A stretch of DNA of 43,887 nucleotides. Origin: Desulfovibrio sp. Lineage in GTDB: Bacteria > Desulfobacterota > Desulfovibrionia > Desulfovibrionales > Desulfovibrionaceae. The translations under genes were made by a program, and so were the position numbers. Below are positions 43,586-43,887 of this stretch, piece by piece. The notes under the pieces are model-generated. The model had not been told where the DNA came from, searched no databases, and was given only the letters and a program-made list of their open reading frames with translations. Every line of letters begins with the position of its first letter. Within the stretch, counting starts at the first letter, position 1. The stretch lies in assembly GCA_028708865.1 (NCBI GenBank), contig JAQVYA010000008.1, positions 1 to 43,887 of the forward strand, read 5' to 3'.

Positions 43586-43887
43586 AACCGCAGGACTACA
43601 TCGAACTGGAAAACCAGTACGGGGCCCACAATTACAAGCCGCTGGACGTGGTGCTCAGCCGCGGCGAGGGCGTCTGGGTTTGGGACGTGGACGGCAACCG
43701 GTATATGGACTGCCTATCCGCGTACTCCGCCGTCAACCAGGGGCATTGTCATCCGCGCATTCTGGCCGCGCTTCGGGAACAGGCGGCCCGTCTGACTTTG
43801 ACTTCCCGCGCCTTTCGCAATGACCAGCTCGGCCTCTTTTATGAAGAATTGTGCCAATTGACCAATTCCCACAAGGCCCTCCCCATG
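43582..43887 (+). CDS. rocD: Ornithine aminotransferase, N-terminal part (runs off the window)
   Basis: The first 102 residues of a class III PLP-dependent aminotransferase are present, without a stop. [24 protein letters not shown], in overlapping pieces, and [15 protein letters not shown] match ornithine--oxo-acid aminotransferase, which moves the delta-amino group of ornithine to 2-oxoglutarate and forms glutamate semialdehyde. The catalytic Lys lies beyond the window. It is translationally coupled to the GntR regulator with GGAG nine bases before the ATG. Confidence 0.88.
   Translation, partial: MKPQDYIELENQYGAHNYKPLDVVLSRGEGVWVWDVDGNRYMDCLSAYSAVNQGHCHPRILAALREQAARLTLTSRAFRNDQLGLFYEELCQLTNSHKALPM

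Overview
The window is ordinary, gene-dense chromosomal DNA from a Gram-negative anaerobe, most likely a sulfate reducer of the Desulfovibrionaceae (Desulfobacterota). This is an inference from several signs: the gene order lysS-lolC-lolD-bamA-skp-lpxD-fabZ-lpxA-lpxI, LpxI in place of LpxH, a pair of MinD-type ATPases carrying two 4Fe-4S motifs each behind a sigma-54 promoter (the arrangement known for Desulfovibrio orange-protein operons), an AddAB-type recombination pair and TupBC tungstate transport. There are no rRNA genes, CRISPR arrays or insertion sequences. One tRNA (Asn, GTT) is present.

Layout, left to right. 1-1460: tungstate ABC transporter permease and ATPase (tupB, tupC). 1531-5052: signalling and accessory genes, namely a REC/HD-GYP response regulator, a radical SAM protein, a YcgR/PilZ-like protein and a 53-residue membrane protein. 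5303-7947: an unknown Cys-containing protein, the SOS polymerase V genes umuD and umuC, a strong terminator and tRNA-Asn. 8143-18115: one long co-directional operon, much of it overlapping or translationally coupled, from lysine tRNA ligase through lipoprotein export (lolC, lolD), outer-membrane protein assembly (bamA, skp) and lipid A/fatty acid synthesis (lpxD, fabZ, lpxA, lpxI), closed by a bidirectional terminator. lpxB is not in it.

18266-21715: on the minus strand, an operon of two Fe-S MinD-like ATPases, a CGGC-domain protein and a Cys-rich FmdB-type zinc ribbon. Its promoter region holds a near-perfect sigma-54 -24/-12 element, a candidate IHF site and a perfect palindrome about 140 bp upstream. 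A DUF89 protein is divergent from it and is followed by a 1046-residue AsmA-like protein. This is the most interesting region: it resembles the Desulfovibrio orange-protein module but has no MTH1175/NifX-type cofactor protein and no sigma-54 activator in view.

24957-35013 (minus strand): a nitronate monooxygenase-like flavoprotein with four 18-residue repeats at its C terminus; AddB-like and AddA-like helicase-nucleases coupled to an EamA transporter; and an ornithine cyclodeaminase-family protein. 35152-40803: an RluA-family pseudouridine synthase, an acyl-CoA synthetase, ftsY and asnS. 41037-43887: a PNPOx-like flavoprotein, an AraC/GyrI regulator, and a FadR-type GntR regulator translationally coupled to ornithine aminotransferase (rocD), which runs off the end of the window.

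The ORFs antisense to the long GC-rich genes were judged to be shadows. Start codons were chosen from Shine-Dalgarno spacing and family-typical N termini, and uncertain starts are flagged.
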